From Camelimonas fluminis (GTDB lineage Bacteria > Pseudomonadota > Alphaproteobacteria > Rhizobiales > Beijerinckiaceae): a stretch of DNA of 64,000 nt. A program made the translations under genes and the position numbers. The notes under the pieces were generated by a model. That model was not told the DNA's origin. It did not search any database and saw nothing but the letters and a program-made list of their open reading frames with translations. Location: NCBI RefSeq assembly GCF_014656355.1, contig NZ_BNCG01000001.1, positions 363,262 through 427,261 on the forward strand, in the 5' to 3' direction. The first letter of the stretch is position 1, and the number at the start of each line of letters is the position of its first letter. This document shows, in pieces, positions 9,110 to 16,798 of this stretch.

Positions 9110-9805
9110 ATGGGCGGTTCATCTGACCAGCAACAGAATTCGCAGCAGGGGAACGGCGCTGTGCTGGCCTTGCTGGCGTTCATGCTCTGGGGGGGCGGCG
9201 GCGGCGGTCAGGCACTCCCGCAGGCGCGGCGGCCGCGTTCGGTTGGCAATCCCAGTTATGCGGGGGAGCCGCCGCCGGAGCCGCCGGATCTGCCTGTCGC
9301 GCGGCATGCTGGCTATCGCGACGTGCAGGGCGAACTGAAGGCGCATTTCAGCCAGGGCCGCACGCGCCCTGGGGACATTGTGGCCTGGAACCGGGAAGTT
9401 CCACGAGAGGTGAGGGTGCTTGCAGATCCCAATGAGTGGGCTGCCTTCCAGGACTTGTGCGCCCAATTCGCGCAACCTGCCGGCGTTACCGCCGCCCTGG
9501 GCGCTGGCGGACAGTCCGCCGGATTCATGTCCGCCGGATTCATGCCGGCGCTGAGTGCCGAAGAACTGGCGGGGCTGCATGGCGCCATGCGGGGCGCCAA
9601 TGACGCGTTGCGGCGGTTGAATGGGCTGGGTGGCGGCGTCAGATCGCCGGCGGGCTTTGAGCGGGATGTCCGCATGGTTGAAGGCCGCGTGCGCCGGTCC
9701 GGTTCAATCCCGTCCGCAGGCAGCGTCGCCTCCCTGCCGCGATCGGCTTTCCGCATTGAGGTAGACGAGGGCATGGGGGCAATGGCGAGGGGGCTTTTGG
9801 CGTAG
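9110..9805 (+). CDS. hypothetical protein with Gly-rich N-terminus
   Basis: I do not recognise this 231-residue protein. Residues 1-15 are Gln/Ser-rich, residues 17-30 form a hydrophobic stretch ending in a run of glycines (LLAFMLWGGGGGG), and a Pro-rich region follows to about residue 65. The rest is soluble and Ala/Gly-rich, with a duplicated SAGFM SAGFM segment created by a tandem DNA repeat. It could be a membrane-anchored protein. The start ATG 9110 follows GGAGCGGG; an ATG at 9098 is also possible. It lies 112 bases after the amidohydrolase on the same strand. Composition and third-base preference look like a real gene, but no function is suggested. Confidence 0.55.
   Translation: MGGSSDQQQNSQQGNGAVLALLAFMLWGGGGGGQALPQARRPRSVGNPSYAGEPPPEPPDLPVARHAGYRDVQGELKAHFSQGRTRPGDIVAWNREVPREVRVLADPNEWAAFQDLCAQFAQPAGVTAALGAGGQSAGFMSAGFMPALSAEELAGLHGAMRGANDALRRLNGLGGGVRSPAGFERDVRMVEGRVRRSGSIPSAGSVASLPRSAFRIEVDEGMGAMARGLLA
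9515..9544. repeat. perfect 15-bp tandem duplication inside a coding region
   Basis: The unit TCCGCCGGATTCATG occurs twice in tandem. Because it is 15 bases long it adds five residues (SAGFM) in frame to the hypothetical protein. It resembles in length the duplication at 5560. Confidence 0.85.
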
Positions 9806-9904
9806 TGACGCCGTCACTCCGGATCGCCGGAGCGAGGCCCGTCTTGCCGTCCCCCGCCGGGACACCCTGTCAGAACGCCTGGTTCTGTATTGCCTGGCCC
9901 GATG

Positions 9905-10492
9905 CTACTTGACGATCACCTTCGCCCCGGACTGCACGCGATTGTACAGATCAATAACGTCGATATTACGCATGCGGATGCAGCCGGACGATTCGGCCCG
10001 GCCGATCTTCTCTGGCTCATTGGTGCCGTGGATGCGGTACAAGGTGTCCTTGCCGTTCTGATAAAGATACAGCGCCCGCGCGCCCAGCGGATTGCCGGGG
10101 CCGCCCTTCGTGTCGCGCACATGCGGCCAACGCTGCTTCATTTCCGCCGGCGGATGCCAGTCCGGCCATTCCGCCTTGCGCTGCACCACGGCGGTTCCCG
10201 TCCAGCCAAAGGCTTCATTGCCGACGGCGACGCCGTAACGCATCATCTTGCCGCCCGGCAGCACGTAGTAGAGCTGGCGCGCTTTGGTGTCGACGATGAT
10301 GGTTCCCGGCTCTTCGCCAGTGTCGTCCTTCATCATGTAACGGGCGTAGATCGGGTCCTGTTCGGCTTTCGGAACTTGCGCCAGCCATTCGGCGTCGCGG
10401 CTGGAAACCTCCGGGTCAGGCGTCGCCGTGTAGCAGCCGGCGAGCAAAATTGCGGTCGCGGCCGCTATAACGACCCTTGAAAGATACGGCAT
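9905..10492 (-). CDS. L,D-transpeptidase (YkuD domain) lipoprotein
   Basis: The 195-residue protein has a lipoprotein signal peptide ending in LLAGC, with Cys20 as the lipidation site. A YkuD catalytic domain covers roughly residues 63-194. The active-site pattern is complete: His155 in RIHGT and Cys171 in SSGCIRM. Enzymes of this family form 3-3 cross-links in peptidoglycan or attach proteins to it, acting in the periplasm. Alphaproteobacteria carry many paralogues, so the exact reaction cannot be named. It is divergent from the histone-deacetylase-family gene, with a 207-bp shared upstream region. Confidence 0.93.
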   Translation of the reverse strand: MPYLSRVVIAAATAILLAGCYTATPDPEVSSRDAEWLAQVPKAEQDPIYARYMMKDDTGEEPGTIIVDTKARQLYYVLPGGKMMRYGVAVGNEAFGWTGTAVVQRKAEWPDWHPPAEMKQRWPHVRDTKGGPGNPLGARALYLYQNGKDTLYRIHGTNEPEKIGRAESSGCIRMRNIDVIDLYNRVQSGAKVIVK

Positions 10493-10699
10493 TGTCAGTC
10501 CCTGAGCCGGCGGCGGCGCCAGCCGGGCCGCGAATCGTCATGCAAATCAACGAATGTCAGCGATATCCGACCGGCGTTCGCGGTACAATGATCAGCAGGC
10601 TCAACCAAATGAGAGTATGCCTGCTCTGGCATGCGCCATGGACAAGCCGGCGCCAGCTTGCAAGACTGCCGCTTCATATATGTTTTACAGGGCCCTCCA

Positions 10700-11632
10700 T
10701 TGACGACGCTCTTTCTGTCGCATCCTGCCTGTCTCCTGCATGAGACGTTTCCTGGCCACCCCGAATGCCCCGATCGCCTGCGCGCCGTTGAACGGGCGCT
10801 GGAAGACGAGAAATTCGCGCTGCTGGCGCGGGAGCCGGCGCCGCTGGGCACGGAGGCAGACGTTCTGCGTTGTCATGGCCGGCAATATGTAGAGCAACTG
10901 CGCGCGCTGGCTCCCACCGACAACCGCCTGGTCGAAGTCGATGGCGACACCACCATGAGCATGGGCACGTGGGAGGCGGCGTTGCGCGGCGTCGGCGGCG
11001 CCGTGCGGGCGGTGGACGAAGTGCTGGGCGGGCAGGCGACCAACGCTTTTGTCGCCACGCGGCCTCCGGGGCACCACGCCGAGCGCGATCGCGCCATGGG
11101 GTTCTGCTTCTTCAACAACGCCGCCATCGCCGCCCGGCACGCCATCGAGGCGCATGGACTGGAGCGGGTGGCCATCGTTGATTGGGACGTCCACCACGGC
11201 AACGGCACCCAGAATATCTTCTGGGACGACCCGGCCGTGCTGTACTGCTCGACGCACGAGGCGCCGCTGTTCCCCCACACGGGCGACATGGGCGAGCGCG
11301 GCGAGCACGGCAATATCGTCAATATCCCGCTGACGCCGGGAACCAACGGCCGCACCTATCGCGAGATTTTCGACCTGATGGCGCTGCCGCGCGTCGACTC
11401 GTTCAAACCCGATCTGGTGATCATCTCGGCGGGCTTCGACGCCCACTGGCGCGATCCGCTGGCCAATATCAATCTCACCGAGAATGACTTCGCCTGGGCG
11501 ACGCGACGCCTGCTCGATCTGGCCGACCGGCGCAGCAAGCGCCGCGTGGTTTCGGTGCTGGAGGGCGGCTATGACCTGGAGGCGCTGCAACGTTCGACCG
11601 CGGCGCATGTCGAGGCGCTAATGGCTGGCTAG
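10700..11632 (+). CDS. histone-deacetylase-family (acetoin utilization/acetylpolyamine type) hydrolase
   Basis: This is a zinc-dependent deacetylase of the arginase-fold class II HDAC family, which in bacteria acts on acetylpolyamines or acetylated proteins. Key motifs are present: the His pair in RPPGHHAE (125-126), the zinc-binding DWDVHHGNGT (Asp163, His165) and SAGFDAHWRDPL with the second zinc Asp. I chose a TTG start at 10700 because family similarity begins at TLFLSHPACL and an AGG lies about 9 bases upstream, giving 310 residues, the usual length. The frame is open back to an ATG at 10631. In related genomes this gene often sits beside xseB and dxs; here it is 9 kb away. Confidence 0.9.
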   Translation: MTTLFLSHPACLLHETFPGHPECPDRLRAVERALEDEKFALLAREPAPLGTEADVLRCHGRQYVEQLRALAPTDNRLVEVDGDTTMSMGTWEAALRGVGGAVRAVDEVLGGQATNAFVATRPPGHHAERDRAMGFCFFNNAAIAARHAIEAHGLERVAIVDWDVHHGNGTQNIFWDDPAVLYCSTHEAPLFPHTGDMGERGEHGNIVNIPLTPGTNGRTYREIFDLMALPRVDSFKPDLVIISAGFDAHWRDPLANINLTENDFAWATRRLLDLADRRSKRRVVSVLEGGYDLEALQRSTAAHVEALMAG

Positions 11633-12007
11633 AGGGCTTTCCGATCAGCCGGAATCGGCGGGTCGATCAGAATTCGCTCCAAACAAAGTGAACTGGAGCA
11701 GTTTGCGATCCAGATTGATCGAAAACTGCTCCAGTGGTCTGTGTCCGACACTCGCATGCCGCGATACAGGGCGGTGGAGCGAATGCCGGAACACCTGGAA
11801 AGGCGTGGCCATTCAAAAAGTCAGGGCGAAATCTGGTTCAGGATGAACGGATTCGGCTCCAGGATGCCTCCGGCGGCCTGCTGCGCTTGAGGCGTTCGAC
11901 CTGTCTGGTTCGACGCGGTCCGTTGGCGGGCCACGCGCTGTCGTTCACGCGCAGTGGCGTCTGCGCCGCGAGAAAATCGCTCTGTTTCCGTTTCGCAGGA
12001 GGCCCGT
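11633..12007. other. 375-bp intergenic region containing a dispersed repeat
   Basis: No gene is supported here. Its first 100 bases are copy 1 of dispersed repeat family A (11637-11736). The remainder is plain sequence that must hold the promoter of the PaiB-like pseudogene. Confidence 0.55.
11637..11736 (+). repeat. dispersed palindromic repeat family A, copy 1
   Basis: The element shares the core ATCAGAATTCGCTC followed by CAAAC with two other intergenic elements at 37489 and 50708. It ends in a 12-bp perfect inverted repeat, CTGGAGCAGTTT (11693-11704) and AAACTGCTCCAG (11723-11734). The gap between the arms carries GATCCAGATTGATC, also found in copy 3. It begins a few bases after the histone-deacetylase-family stop codon and has no U-tract, so it is a repeat rather than an intrinsic terminator. 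Confidence 0.75.
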
Positions 12008-12655
12008 ATGTATACGCCGCCGGCTTTCCGTCAGGATGATCCAGCTTGGGCGCACCAGTTCATCCGGGCGGCGCGCCTGTGCACGCTGGTGACGGCGACC
12101 CCGGATGGGCTGGCGGCAACGCCGCTGCCGATGATCCTTGATGCGCCTGAGGGCGGCGAGGCGACGCTGCTCGGCCATCTGTCGCGCGCCAACGACCAGT
12201 GGAAGCGCCCGCCTGTCGGCGAGGCGCTGGCGATTTTCACCGGACCCGACGCCTATGTGACGCCGTCTTGGTATCCGTCGAAGCAGTAGGCCGGCAAGGT
12301 GGTTCCCACCTGGAACTACCAGGCGGTGCATGTCTATGGCGAGGCGACGTTTTTCGACGATCCGGACGCCCTGCGCGCGGCGGTGACGCGATTGACCGAC
12401 CTGCATGAGGCTGAGCGGGCTGAAGCGGGCATGGAGACATGGCGGGTGAGCGATGCGCCAGAGCCTTTTGTGGCGGCGCAATTGCGCGGCATTGTCGGCG
12501 TGCGGCTGCGCATCACCCGCATCGACGCGAAATCAAAGATGAGCCAGAACCGCAGCGCCGAAGACCGGGCTGGCGTCGTCGCCGGGCTCTCACAGGGCGC
12601 GCGCCCTGGCGACCGCGTGGTCGCCGCCATTGTCGCGGGCGAGGGCAAGCCGTAG
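12008..12655 (+). pseudogene. PaiB-family FMN-binding protein interrupted by an in-frame amber codon
   Basis: The frame encodes a 215-codon homologue of PaiB-type proteins, FMN-binding split-barrel proteins annotated as negative transcriptional regulators. Codon 94 (12287-12289) is TAG, between SWYPSKQ and AGKVVPTWNYQAVHVYG, which are adjacent in intact family members. The reading frame, similarity and codon use continue unbroken on both sides, so this is one point nonsense mutation and not a frameshift. Family members commonly have Glu or His near this site, so a GAG-to-TAG change is one explanation. A strong AGGAGG precedes the ATG at 12008. Either the gene is recently dead, or amber is read through at some level, or the base is a sequencing error. 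Confidence 0.85.
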
Positions 12656-12868
12656 CCCTCAAGCTCTATGAGCCCGGGCGTCGGCTCTGAATGAAGCCGG
12701 AGCAGCGCACGGGGGTTGTTGCAGGGACACGCGCGCCAAATTGTCCACGAAGCTTTTATCCATAGTCTGGCAGGCTTCTGGAGAACTCTCTGGGACAGCT
12801 TCCGTTGCCACGCCCCTGGCGCGTCAGCATCTGCGCGACCAGGCGCAAGGACCAACCATCTTTCAGGG

Positions 12869-14047
12869 CTATCCGTCTTCCAGCTTCGCGCGGTTGGTGA
12901 AGCGGGCGTTGCCGAGGCCGGTGCCGATGGTCAGCACGCCCCAGTGGGTCACGTCCTGCATGAACGGGGCCTGGCTCAGGCCCTGCACGACGGCGTCGTT
13001 GTGGATGACCACCGCGGTCTCATGTCCGCCGATTTCCGGGATGGCCGCGCGCAGGCAATCGGCCAGATTGAAGCGCGAACTTTCCCAGTTTCCTGGCAGG
13101 TTCTGGCCGCCGCGGGCGATGGCGCCGTCGGGGCCGATGACGCCCGGAACGCCAACGCCGATCAGCGGACACAGGCGGCGGCCGTCGCTGTCTGACATGG
13201 CGATCAGCTCCGCCAGCATGTCGGTGAGGCGGGCTACCGCCTCATCGCGCTTCGGATCGTCGTCGCGATGGCGCCAGAGGGTGGATTTCCAGACCCGGGC
13301 CTTCGACAGATCCTTTTTCTTCTTCAGGTTTACGTCGATCACACCGCAGCGGATGTTGGAGCCGCCAACATCCACGGCCAGAATGGCGTCGCGGCCTTCG
13401 TAGATCCACGCCGGGGCCAGATGGGCGCAGCCGATCAGCCCGGCTTCGTCCGGGTGATGGCGGATCATCTCCATGTCGATGTCGACGCCCTGGCTTTTCA
13501 GCAGCACCATGGCCCGGCCCACGGCGAGTTCGCCCACGCGGCTCTGTTTCAGGCCGCCGCCGACGACGATCCGCTCCGTGCCCTTCCAGGCCGGGTCGTT
13601 GAGGAAGCGCCGCGCCACATGCGCCAGTTCGCCGGCAAAATGCTCGATGGCTCCAAGCACGACGCCCGCCGCTTCCAGATCGCCTTTGGTGAGAAGCCGG
13701 TCGAGGGTGGATTTGCTGATGTCCGAACTGGGGTCGTCGCCGAGGGGATCGCCGTCGCGGTCGTTCTGGCGCAGCGCCTTGCGGATTTCATCGAGCGTGG
13801 CGCGAAACGCCCGGCCGCTGGCGCGGTCGCCGACAAAGCCTTCCCTGTCGCGAACTTCCAGGTTGTAGCTGTCGACCAGGACCGAGGACAGCCGTCCCGC
13901 GCCGTGGGCGGCGATGCCGCCGGCGGGCTGCTGGTCGTCGCCATTCGCCACGGGCTTCCGGCCCTTGCCGGTTGCTGTCGACGCGGTCTTTCCGGATTTT
14001 CCGGACGCAGATTTCTTGCCCGATCTGGATGACGCGGATCTGGCCAT
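12869..14047 (-). CDS. ROK-like protein with circularly permuted domain order
   Basis: The 392-residue protein resembles ROK-family sugar kinases, but its halves appear exchanged. Residues 120-215 match the usual C-terminal part, with VVGGG at 161-165 and DEAGLIGCAHLA near 200. Residues 222-392 match the usual N-terminal part: phosphate-binding DVGGSN at 226-231, GVGVPG at 297-302, catalytic-type Asn-Asp at 350-351, and GTGLG at 375-379 near the very end. The ROK zinc motif CxCGxxGCxE is absent. Residues 1-35 are Lys/Ser/Gly-rich and probably disordered. Close relatives in Hyphomicrobiales are annotated only as ROK proteins, so the substrate is unknown. It lies downstream of ribBX on the same strand. 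Confidence 0.75.
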   Translation of the reverse strand: MARSASSRSGKKSASGKSGKTASTATGKGRKPVANGDDQQPAGGIAAHGAGRLSSVLVDSYNLEVRDREGFVGDRASGRAFRATLDEIRKALRQNDRDGDPLGDDPSSDISKSTLDRLLTKGDLEAAGVVLGAIEHFAGELAHVARRFLNDPAWKGTERIVVGGGLKQSRVGELAVGRAMVLLKSQGVDIDMEMIRHHPDEAGLIGCAHLAPAWIYEGRDAILAVDVGGSNIRCGVIDVNLKKKKDLSKARVWKSTLWRHRDDDPKRDEAVARLTDMLAELIAMSDSDGRRLCPLIGVGVPGVIGPDGAIARGGQNLPGNWESSRFNLADCLRAAIPEIGGHETAVVIHNDAVVQGLSQAPFMQDVTHWGVLTIGTGLGNARFTNRAKLEDG

Positions 14048-14188
14048 TTATCCCCCGGTTTGGGACGCGATCATCGCGTCCAGCGTCTGCTGAACAGGCC
14101 TGAAGCGCGTTACGCCGTTCAGACCTCGCCAGTCAGGAAAACCACCGGGAGCCGGTTTTCGTTCCGCCGGGTCAGGGGATCGGAGGTT

Positions 14189-14220
14189 CTGCAGCCAGGC
14201 GGATGGCCGCCTGGCTGCAG
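14189..14220. repeat. perfect 14-bp-stem hairpin downstream of ribBX
   Basis: CTGCAGCCAGGCGG (14189-14202) is followed by the loop ATGG and the exact complement (14207-14220). It lies 61 bases after the ribBX stop. No T-run follows on either strand, so it is not a canonical intrinsic terminator; it may protect the transcript end. Confidence 0.8.
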
Positions 14221-14280
14221 GGATAGCGCGTCAACGAGAGGGAAGCCGCAGGTTCGGAATGAACCGGGTTTGCCCGGCGC

Positions 14281-15363
14281 TCAGCCGTCAACCGGCTCGG
14301 TGCGGACAATCTCGATGCCGAAGCCGGCGAGACCGACAAAGGCGCGCGGCGTTGACGACAGATTGACGATCGACGAGACGCCGAGGTCGCGCAGGATTTG
14401 CGCCCCGAGGCCGATCTCGCGCCATTCGCGCACGCGGCTTTCCTCGGCGCTGACCGGGTGCTTGTCCTCATCCTGGCGGTGCAGGGGCACGCCGGCGGAG
14501 CCGTCGCGCAGATAGATCAGCACGCCGCGACCGTCGCGGGCAAACCGGGCCAGGGCCTGATCGACGGCGGAAGGGCCGAACAGGTCAGCCACCACGTCGG
14601 CGCGGTGCAGGCGGGCTGGCACCGCTTCGCCATTGCCGATGGGGCCCATGACGAAGGCGAAGTGCTGCACGGTGTCGAGGTTGGTTTCGTAAGCGTAGCC
14701 GGTGAGGTCGCCATGCCGGGTGTGCACCGGAAACGTTCCCACGCGCTCCACCAGCTTCTCGCGGGAGCGGCGGAAGGCGATCAGATCGGCCACCGAGATG
14801 CGCTTCAGATTGTGCGTGGCGGCAAAGGCGTCGATCTGCTCGCCCTTCATCACCGTGCCGTCGTCGTTGGCCAGTTCGCAGATCACGCCGACTGGCGGCA
14901 AGCCGGCGAGGCGGCACAGGTCCACCGCCGCTTCCGTATGGCCGGAGCGCATCAGCACGCCGCCGTCACGGGCGATCAGCGGAAAAACGTGGCCCGGGCG
15001 GACGAAATCGTCCGGCCCCATATTGCCGTTGGCCAGGGCGCGCACGGTGTTGGCGCGTTGCTCGGCGGAAATGCCGGTGGTGAGGCCGTGGCGCACGTCC
15101 ACGGTGACCGTGAAGGCGGTGCCGAGCGGCGCATCGTTGGCGGCGACCATCGGATCAAGCCGCAGGCGCTGGGCTTCCTCGCGAGATGTCGGGGCGCAGA
15201 CGATGCCGCAGGTGTTGCGGATGATGAACGCCATCTTCTCCGTGGTGCACAGGGAGGCGGCGCAGATCAGGTCGCCTTCGTTCTCGCGGTCGTCGTCATC
15301 GGTGACGATGATGATCTCGCCGCGGGCGATGGCTTCGATGGCTTCGTTGACGTTATGCGACAT
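14281..15363 (-). CDS. ribB: 3,4-dihydroxy-2-butanone-4-phosphate synthase fused to a degenerate GTP cyclohydrolase II domain (RibBX)
   Basis: Residues 1-200 are a complete RibB domain, which makes the four-carbon riboflavin precursor from ribulose 5-phosphate; the acidic motif DDDDRENEGDLICAA and the segment SGHTEAAVDLCRLAG are intact. Residues 205-360 keep the RibA fold pattern (FPVHTRHGDLTGYAY, RIGLGAQILRDLGV-like end) but lack all three zinc cysteines: the region normally carrying SECLTGDVFGS and RCDCG reads RADVVADLFGPSAVDQ. The second domain is therefore predicted inactive as a cyclohydrolase, the RibBX layout known from Hyphomicrobiales. The start ATG 15363 is chosen because similarity begins at MSHNVNEAIEAI. 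I looked for an FMN riboswitch upstream and found none. Confidence 0.93.
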   Translation of the reverse strand: MSHNVNEAIEAIARGEIIIVTDDDDRENEGDLICAASLCTTEKMAFIIRNTCGIVCAPTSREEAQRLRLDPMVAANDAPLGTAFTVTVDVRHGLTTGISAEQRANTVRALANGNMGPDDFVRPGHVFPLIARDGGVLMRSGHTEAAVDLCRLAGLPPVGVICELANDDGTVMKGEQIDAFAATHNLKRISVADLIAFRRSREKLVERVGTFPVHTRHGDLTGYAYETNLDTVQHFAFVMGPIGNGEAVPARLHRADVVADLFGPSAVDQALARFARDGRGVLIYLRDGSAGVPLHRQDEDKHPVSAEESRVREWREIGLGAQILRDLGVSSIVNLSSTPRAFVGLAGFGIEIVRTEPVDG

Positions 15364-15417
15364 GGGGTTTCCGTCCGGACGTTTTCGAGTGGCCGTCTTG
15401 CTGGTTCTGCGCCAGGG

Positions 15418-15447
15418 CAACATCCGTTCACCCTGGACCGGATGTTG
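15418..15447. repeat. 9-bp inverted repeat in the ribBX leader
   Basis: CAACATCCG and CGGATGTTG are separated by 12 bases, 55 bases upstream of the ribBX start codon. The element would form a hairpin in the leader RNA. It is adjacent to the family B repeat at 15468. Confidence 0.6.
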
Positions 15448-15467
15448 CGCCGCCGCCTTGATCGGAC

Positions 15468-15511
15468 GCATTTTTTCACGAAAAAGCGGCGCCCACTTTC
15501 CGTGAAAATGC
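15468..15511. repeat. dispersed palindromic repeat family B, copy 1
   Basis: GCATTTTTTCACG at the left pairs with CGTGAAAATGC at the right around a centre AAGCGGCGCCCACTTTC. The centre and right arm match the element at 30761-30807 (AAGCGGCGTCCACCTTGC then GGGAAAATGCT). It begins two bases before the aroC stop codon, in the aroC-ribBX spacer. Confidence 0.7.
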
Positions 15512-15512
15512 T

Positions 15513-16625
15513 CTACGCGCCCGGCCAGTGGCGGACGCCGCCAGTCTGGGCGCGGTCGCGCAGGTAGTGATCGGCGATGGCGCAGGCGACCATGGCCTCG
15601 CCCACCGGCACGGCGCGCAGGCCGACGCAGGGATCATGACGACCCTTGGTCAGAATGTCCGCTTCGTGGCCGGCGCGGTCAATGGTCTGGCGCGGCGTCA
15701 GGATTGAAGAGGTCGGTTTCACCGCGAACCGGGCGATGACCGCCTGGCCGGTGGAAATGCCGCCGACAACGCCGCCCGCGTGGTTGGACAGGAACAGCGG
15801 TCGCCCGTCGTTGCCCATGCGCAGTTCGTCAGCGTTCTGTTCGCCGGTCAGTTCAGCAGCGGCGAAGCCGTCGCCGATCTCGACGCCCTTCACCGCGTTG
15901 ATGCTCATCAGATTGGCCGCGATGTCCGTGTCGAGCTTGCCGTAGATCGGCGCGCCGAGACCCGCCGGAACGCCTTCCGCCACCACCTCGATAACCGCGC
16001 CGATGGACGAGCCGCTTTTGCGGACGCCGTCCAGATAGGCGGCGAACACGTCAACCATGGCCGCGTCCGGGCAGAAGAACGGGTTATCGTTGATGATCGA
16101 CCAGTCCCAGTTGGCGCGGTTGATCCTGTGCGGGCCGATCTGCACGACGGCGCCGCGCACCACGAGGCCGGGAACCACCTTGCGGGCGATGGCGCCGGCG
16201 GCGACGCGCATGGCGGTTTCGCGCGCTGACGAGCGGCCGCCGCCGCGATAGTCGCGCAGGCCGTATTTCACGTCATAGGCGAAGTCGGCGTGGCCAGGGC
16301 GGTACTTGTCCTTGATGTCCCCGTAGTCCTTCGAGCGCTGGTCGGTGTTCTCGATCAGCAGGCCGATGGACGTGCCGGTGGTGACCTGCTCGCCGCTTTC
16401 CGGGTGCGGAAACACGCCGGAGAGGATTTTGACCTCGTCGGCCTCGCGACGCTGGGTGGTGAAGCGCGACTGGCCAGGTTTGCGCCGGTCGAGATCATGC
16501 TGGATGTCGGCTTCCGTCAGCGCAATGCCCGGAGGGCAACCGTCGACGACGCAGCCAATGGCCGGACCGTGGCTCTCGCCGAAGGTGGTGACGCGGAACA
16601 GGTGGCCGAATGAGTTGTGCGACAT
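15513..16625 (-). CDS. aroC: chorismate synthase
   Basis: Chorismate synthase converts 5-enolpyruvylshikimate 3-phosphate to chorismate, the last common step of aromatic amino acid synthesis, using reduced FMN without net redox change. The 370-residue length is standard. Family signatures are all visible: [18 protein letters not shown] at the N-terminus, [21 protein letters not shown] in the middle, [19 protein letters not shown], and a C-terminal segment containing [17 protein letters not shown]. It starts at an ordinary ATG. It is followed by ribBX on the same strand, and a strong terminator separates it from the upstream NRPS gene. Confidence 0.97.
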   Translation of the reverse strand: MSHNSFGHLFRVTTFGESHGPAIGCVVDGCPPGIALTEADIQHDLDRRKPGQSRFTTQRREADEVKILSGVFPHPESGEQVTTGTSIGLLIENTDQRSKDYGDIKDKYRPGHADFAYDVKYGLRDYRGGGRSSARETAMRVAAGAIARKVVPGLVVRGAVVQIGPHRINRANWDWSIINDNPFFCPDAAMVDVFAAYLDGVRKSGSSIGAVIEVVAEGVPAGLGAPIYGKLDTDIAANLMSINAVKGVEIGDGFAAAELTGEQNADELRMGNDGRPLFLSNHAGGVVGGISTGQAVIARFAVKPTSSILTPRQTIDRAGHEADILTKGRHDPCVGLRAVPVGEAMVACAIADHYLRDRAQTGGVRHWPGA

Positions 16626-16710
16626 GGACTTCCTCTGCCGTCTGCATAGGGCCGCCGCCGCGCGCGGTCAAACAGCGGCGGGGATTTTCCGGCGGGCGAT
16701 CCCCGCGAAC

Positions 16711-16747
16711 GCCAAAACAGGAAAGGCCGGCGTCGCCGCCGGCCCTT
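16711..16747 (-). terminator. intrinsic terminator of the NRPS-like gene
   Basis: On the minus strand a hairpin AAGGGCCGGCG / CGCCGGCCTTT (one mismatch, GC-rich 11-bp stem, 4-base loop) is followed by TTTCCTGTTTT. It lies 52 bases after the NRPS stop codon and upstream of aroC, so it should separate the two transcripts. Confidence 0.75.
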
Positions 16748-16798
16748 CCATTCATCCGTTGCGCTGGCGGCGGGCGACCGGCTAGGCCGCCGCGTCGC

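Noticed and set aside
7492-9183. 563-codon minus-strand frame opposite the amidohydrolase gene
   Set aside because: It is rich in His and Arg with no motif, and its opposite strand encodes a clear dihydroorotase-family protein; it is a GC-rich mirror frame.
11637-11736. Intrinsic terminator for the HDAC-family gene
   Set aside because: The stem-loop lacks a T-run and is shared with two other loci as a dispersed repeat, so it is annotated as a repeat.
15364-15512. FMN riboswitch in the ribBX leader
   Set aside because: The conserved RFN-element boxes are not present; only a simple hairpin and a dispersed repeat are seen.
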